Assembly: GCA_022839445.1 (NCBI GenBank)
Contig: JALHFC010000059.1
Span: 1 to 8,364, forward strand
Source of the DNA: Pelotomaculum sp.
Lineage (GTDB): Bacteria; Bacillota; Desulfotomaculia; Desulfotomaculales; Pelotomaculaceae
Direction of reading: 5' to 3'
DNA length: 8,364 bases
Shown here: in pieces, positions 7,324 through 8,364 of the stretch
Position numbering within the stretch: position 1 is the stretch's first letter
How the letters are laid out: each line of letters opens with the position of its first letter
Notes under the pieces: model-generated
The model's input: only the letters and a program-made list of their open reading frames with translations
Database searches by the model: none
What the model was told of the DNA's origin: nothing
Program-made: the position numbers and the translations under genes

Positions 7324-7779
7324 ATGAAAAAAACCGGGCGCCTTATTGAGATAAATGAACAGTGCCATAATCCGTATCCATTTAACGATTTATACAGGCA
7401 GTCTGTTTTTAATAAGGTGGTTGCGGGCATTCTTACAGGGTGTTCCACAGAAGATGAGGCTTCCGGTATGTTTTTCTGGAGACTGGCAGACCTTGATCCA
7501 CCGGTAAGCCGGGATGAACTGTTGTTGTTTCGCGCACTTTATTTAATATACAGCGGCAGTCAAAAAGCAAAAGTGGAAAATACTGATGAAGCTTTGGGGA
7601 TACTGGGGATCCCTAAAGAAAAGATAGATCTGCCTAAAGAAGAGTTGATTAGGGAAATAAAGGTAGCATATTGGAAATACTTTAATGAAATGTCCCGTAA
7701 TTTAAAAGAGTTTTATGGAAACGCACGCGAAATTGCCATCAAAAAAAGCGCATTTGATTACATATGCAGACTTTTATAA
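7324..7779 (+). CDS. Hypothetical protein, 151 residues, coupled to moeA
   Basis: I do not recognise the family. The protein looks soluble and mainly helical: no signal peptide, no convincing membrane segment, and a C-terminal half rich in Lys and Glu (EELIREIKVAYWKYFNEMS, 107-125) that should form long helices. Cysteines are scattered (14, 40, 148) with no paired metal-binding motif. ATG 7324 is preferred because GGGAG at 7311-7315 sits 8 nt upstream. An in-frame TTG at 7300 would add 8 residues and overlap moeA. It starts 2 nt after the moeA stop, so translation is probably coupled, and a role linked to molybdenum cofactor or formate dehydrogenase maturation is a context-only guess. A regulator or a TorD-like helical chaperone was considered, but no signature supports either. 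Confidence 0.75.
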   Translation: MKKTGRLIEINEQCHNPYPFNDLYRQSVFNKVVAGILTGCSTEDEASGMFFWRLADLDPPVSRDELLLFRALYLIYSGSQKAKVENTDEALGILGIPKEKIDLPKEELIREIKVAYWKYFNEMSRNLKEFYGNAREIAIKKSAFDYICRLL

Positions 7780-7803
7780 ACATAACAGGTCCTTACATAT
7801 TGA

Positions 7804-7834
7804 AGCACTTAAAATTAGCGCTAGTCCTTTTTTT
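7804..7834 (+). terminator. Weak candidate terminator after the hypothetical gene
   Basis: AGCAC (7804-7808) can pair with GCGCT (7818-7822) with one A-C mismatch. A run of seven T's (7828-7834) follows after five bases. The stem is short, so the call rests mostly on the T-run and its position between two apparent transcription units. Confidence 0.25.
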
Positions 7835-7886
7835 ATAAGTTCAATGGCAAGGGGGCTCTATTTAGTTTATACCTTGAATTTTTATT

Positions 7887-7892
7887 TATAAT
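7887..7892 (+). promoter_or_regulatory. Candidate -10 element for the DedA-family gene
   Basis: A perfect TATAAT 66 nt before the TTG start. No good TTGACA-like -35 lies 16-18 bp upstream, so the promoter is only probable. Transcription would begin near 7899 and give a leader of about 59 nt. Confidence 0.4.
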
Positions 7893-7906
7893 TGCGGAAA
7901 AATAAT

Positions 7907-7956
7907 TCCCGCCTCCGGGTATCCTAAGGCAAGGTGGCCAAGAGGGGGGATTTTTT
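7907..7956 (+). promoter_or_regulatory. Possible attenuator or RBS-sequestering hairpin before the DedA-family gene
   Basis: TCCCGCCTC (7907-7915) can pair with GAGGGGGGA (7942-7950) in 8 of 9 positions (one G-G mismatch), closing a 26-nt loop. The 3' arm contains the Shine-Dalgarno GGGGGGA (7944-7950) and is followed by six T's (7951-7956) and then the TTG start. The element could therefore act as an intrinsic terminator, a ribosome-site lock, or both. The pairing is seen in sequence; regulation is inferred. Confidence 0.4.
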
Positions 7957-7957
7957 A

Positions 7958-8364
7958 TTGCTTGATTTAATAGTTGAGTATCTTTCCGCGTTAGGTCTGG
8001 CCGGGCTTTTGGCGGGTGTGTTTATTGAGGCGATGGGCTTGCCTTTCCCAGGTGGGGTTATGGTTGTGGTTACGGGCTTGTTGGTCGAACAGGGGAGGCT
8101 GGAGTTTTCTAGCGCCCTTATCGCTACCCTGTCCGGTTATACCGCAGGCGCTTCTTGCGCCTATGTGATCGGTAGGTATTTCGGCCAGCCTTTTTTCGCC
8201 CGTTGCGGCAAACTGCTAAGCATTTCCCCCAACCGGTTTGAGCAAGCTAAGTCCTGGCTTGACCGTTCGGCGCCGGTCTTCATTGTATTCGGGCGGTTTA
8301 TCCCGGGCTTAAGCAATTTGACCCCCTATATGGCCGGTGTTAGCCGGATTGGCTTTGGATATTT
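7958..8364 (+). CDS. DedA/VTT-family inner-membrane protein (3' partial)
   Basis: DedA proteins are polytopic membrane proteins of the VTT/SNARE-associated superfamily, implicated in lipid (undecaprenyl phosphate or phospholipid) flipping and membrane homeostasis. 135 residues are visible and the rest, probably about 60-80, lies beyond the window. Signatures are the hydrophobic N-terminal segment (8-28) running into E-A-M-GLPFPGG (Glu24; 27-33), further hydrophobic stretches (33-43 and 52-73), GRYFG (72-76), and GRFIPGLSNLTPYMAG (112-127). The family usually has a second Arg in the last motif (GRFxPGxR); here that position is Ser119. The start is TTG 7958, supported by GGGGGGA 7 nt upstream and by the expected DedA N-terminal length; no in-frame ATG precedes it. 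It appears to be a separate transcription unit from the molybdopterin genes and has no obvious functional link to them. Confidence 0.88.
   Translation, partial: MLDLIVEYLSALGLAGLLAGVFIEAMGLPFPGGVMVVVTGLLVEQGRLEFSSALIATLSGYTAGASCAYVIGRYFGQPFFARCGKLLSISPNRFEQAKSWLDRSAPVFIVFGRFIPGLSNLTPYMAGVSRIGFGY

Larger units (their letters stand above)
7780..7957 (+). other. Intergenic region upstream of the DedA-family gene
   Basis: A 178-nt AT-rich stretch without a supported gene. It holds a weak terminator candidate (7804-7834), a TATAAT hexamer (7887-7892) and a leader whose bases can pair with the next ribosome binding site (7907-7956). I could not match the leader to any riboswitch class I know. Confidence 0.6.

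Noticed and set aside
7891..7957. Known riboswitch classes (c-di-GMP-I, fluoride, preQ1, guanidine, Moco) in the DedA-gene leader
   Set aside because: None of their conserved core sequences is recognisable; only the base-pairing of the ribosome site is supported.

Overview
The window reads as a piece of an anaerobic Bacillota (Firmicutes) genome, most like the Peptococcaceae / Desulfotomaculum-Pelotomaculum-Moorella group. This is inferred from protein style, strong AGGAGG-type ribosome binding sites with GTG and TTG starts, a selenocysteine-containing formate dehydrogenase and a NuoE/NuoF-type partner pair. All genes lie on the + strand.

Positions 1-4907 carry a three-gene operon for a soluble NAD(P)-linked, selenocysteine-dependent formate dehydrogenase. 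It consists of a NuoE/HydC-like [2Fe-2S] subunit (5' end outside the window), a NuoF/HydB-like FMN and nucleotide-binding subunit, and a large catalytic subunit with an N-terminal Fe-S relay. The catalytic gene crosses an in-frame TGA at 3285-3287. This is read as selenocysteine because the reading frame and family homology continue and a SECIS-like hairpin with a GGUCU loop follows directly. The intended electron path is formate to Mo/W-bis-MGD and Sec, then the FdhA Fe-S clusters, then NuoF Fe-S and FMN (with NuoE), then NAD(P), or the reverse for CO2 reduction. In this sequence the nuoF-like gene is broken. About 86 nt appear to be missing at 1829-1831, which shifts the frame and removes the CxxCxxC motif for the [4Fe-4S] cluster next to FMN. 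Synonymous codon use also changes sharply between the genes before this point and fdhA, so an assembly chimera is a serious possibility alongside a true mutation.

Positions 4908-5040 are a gene-free spacer with a perfect 15-bp hairpin, 9-bp direct repeats around it and a second, AT-rich dyad. Positions 5041-7779 hold a molybdenum cofactor group: a MoeA-like molybdopterin-binding protein with a four-cysteine C-terminal tail, a second full-length MoeA, and an unrecognised 151-residue protein. The two MoeA-type proteins plausibly insert Mo or W into the cofactor of the neighbouring formate dehydrogenase.

Positions 7780-7957 are non-coding. They contain a TATAAT hexamer and a possible stem whose 3' arm is the ribosome binding site of the next gene and is followed by six T's, which looks like an attenuator or RBS-sequestering leader. 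From 7958 a TTG-started DedA/VTT-family membrane protein runs off the 3' end. No tRNA, rRNA, CRISPR array or insertion sequence was seen.
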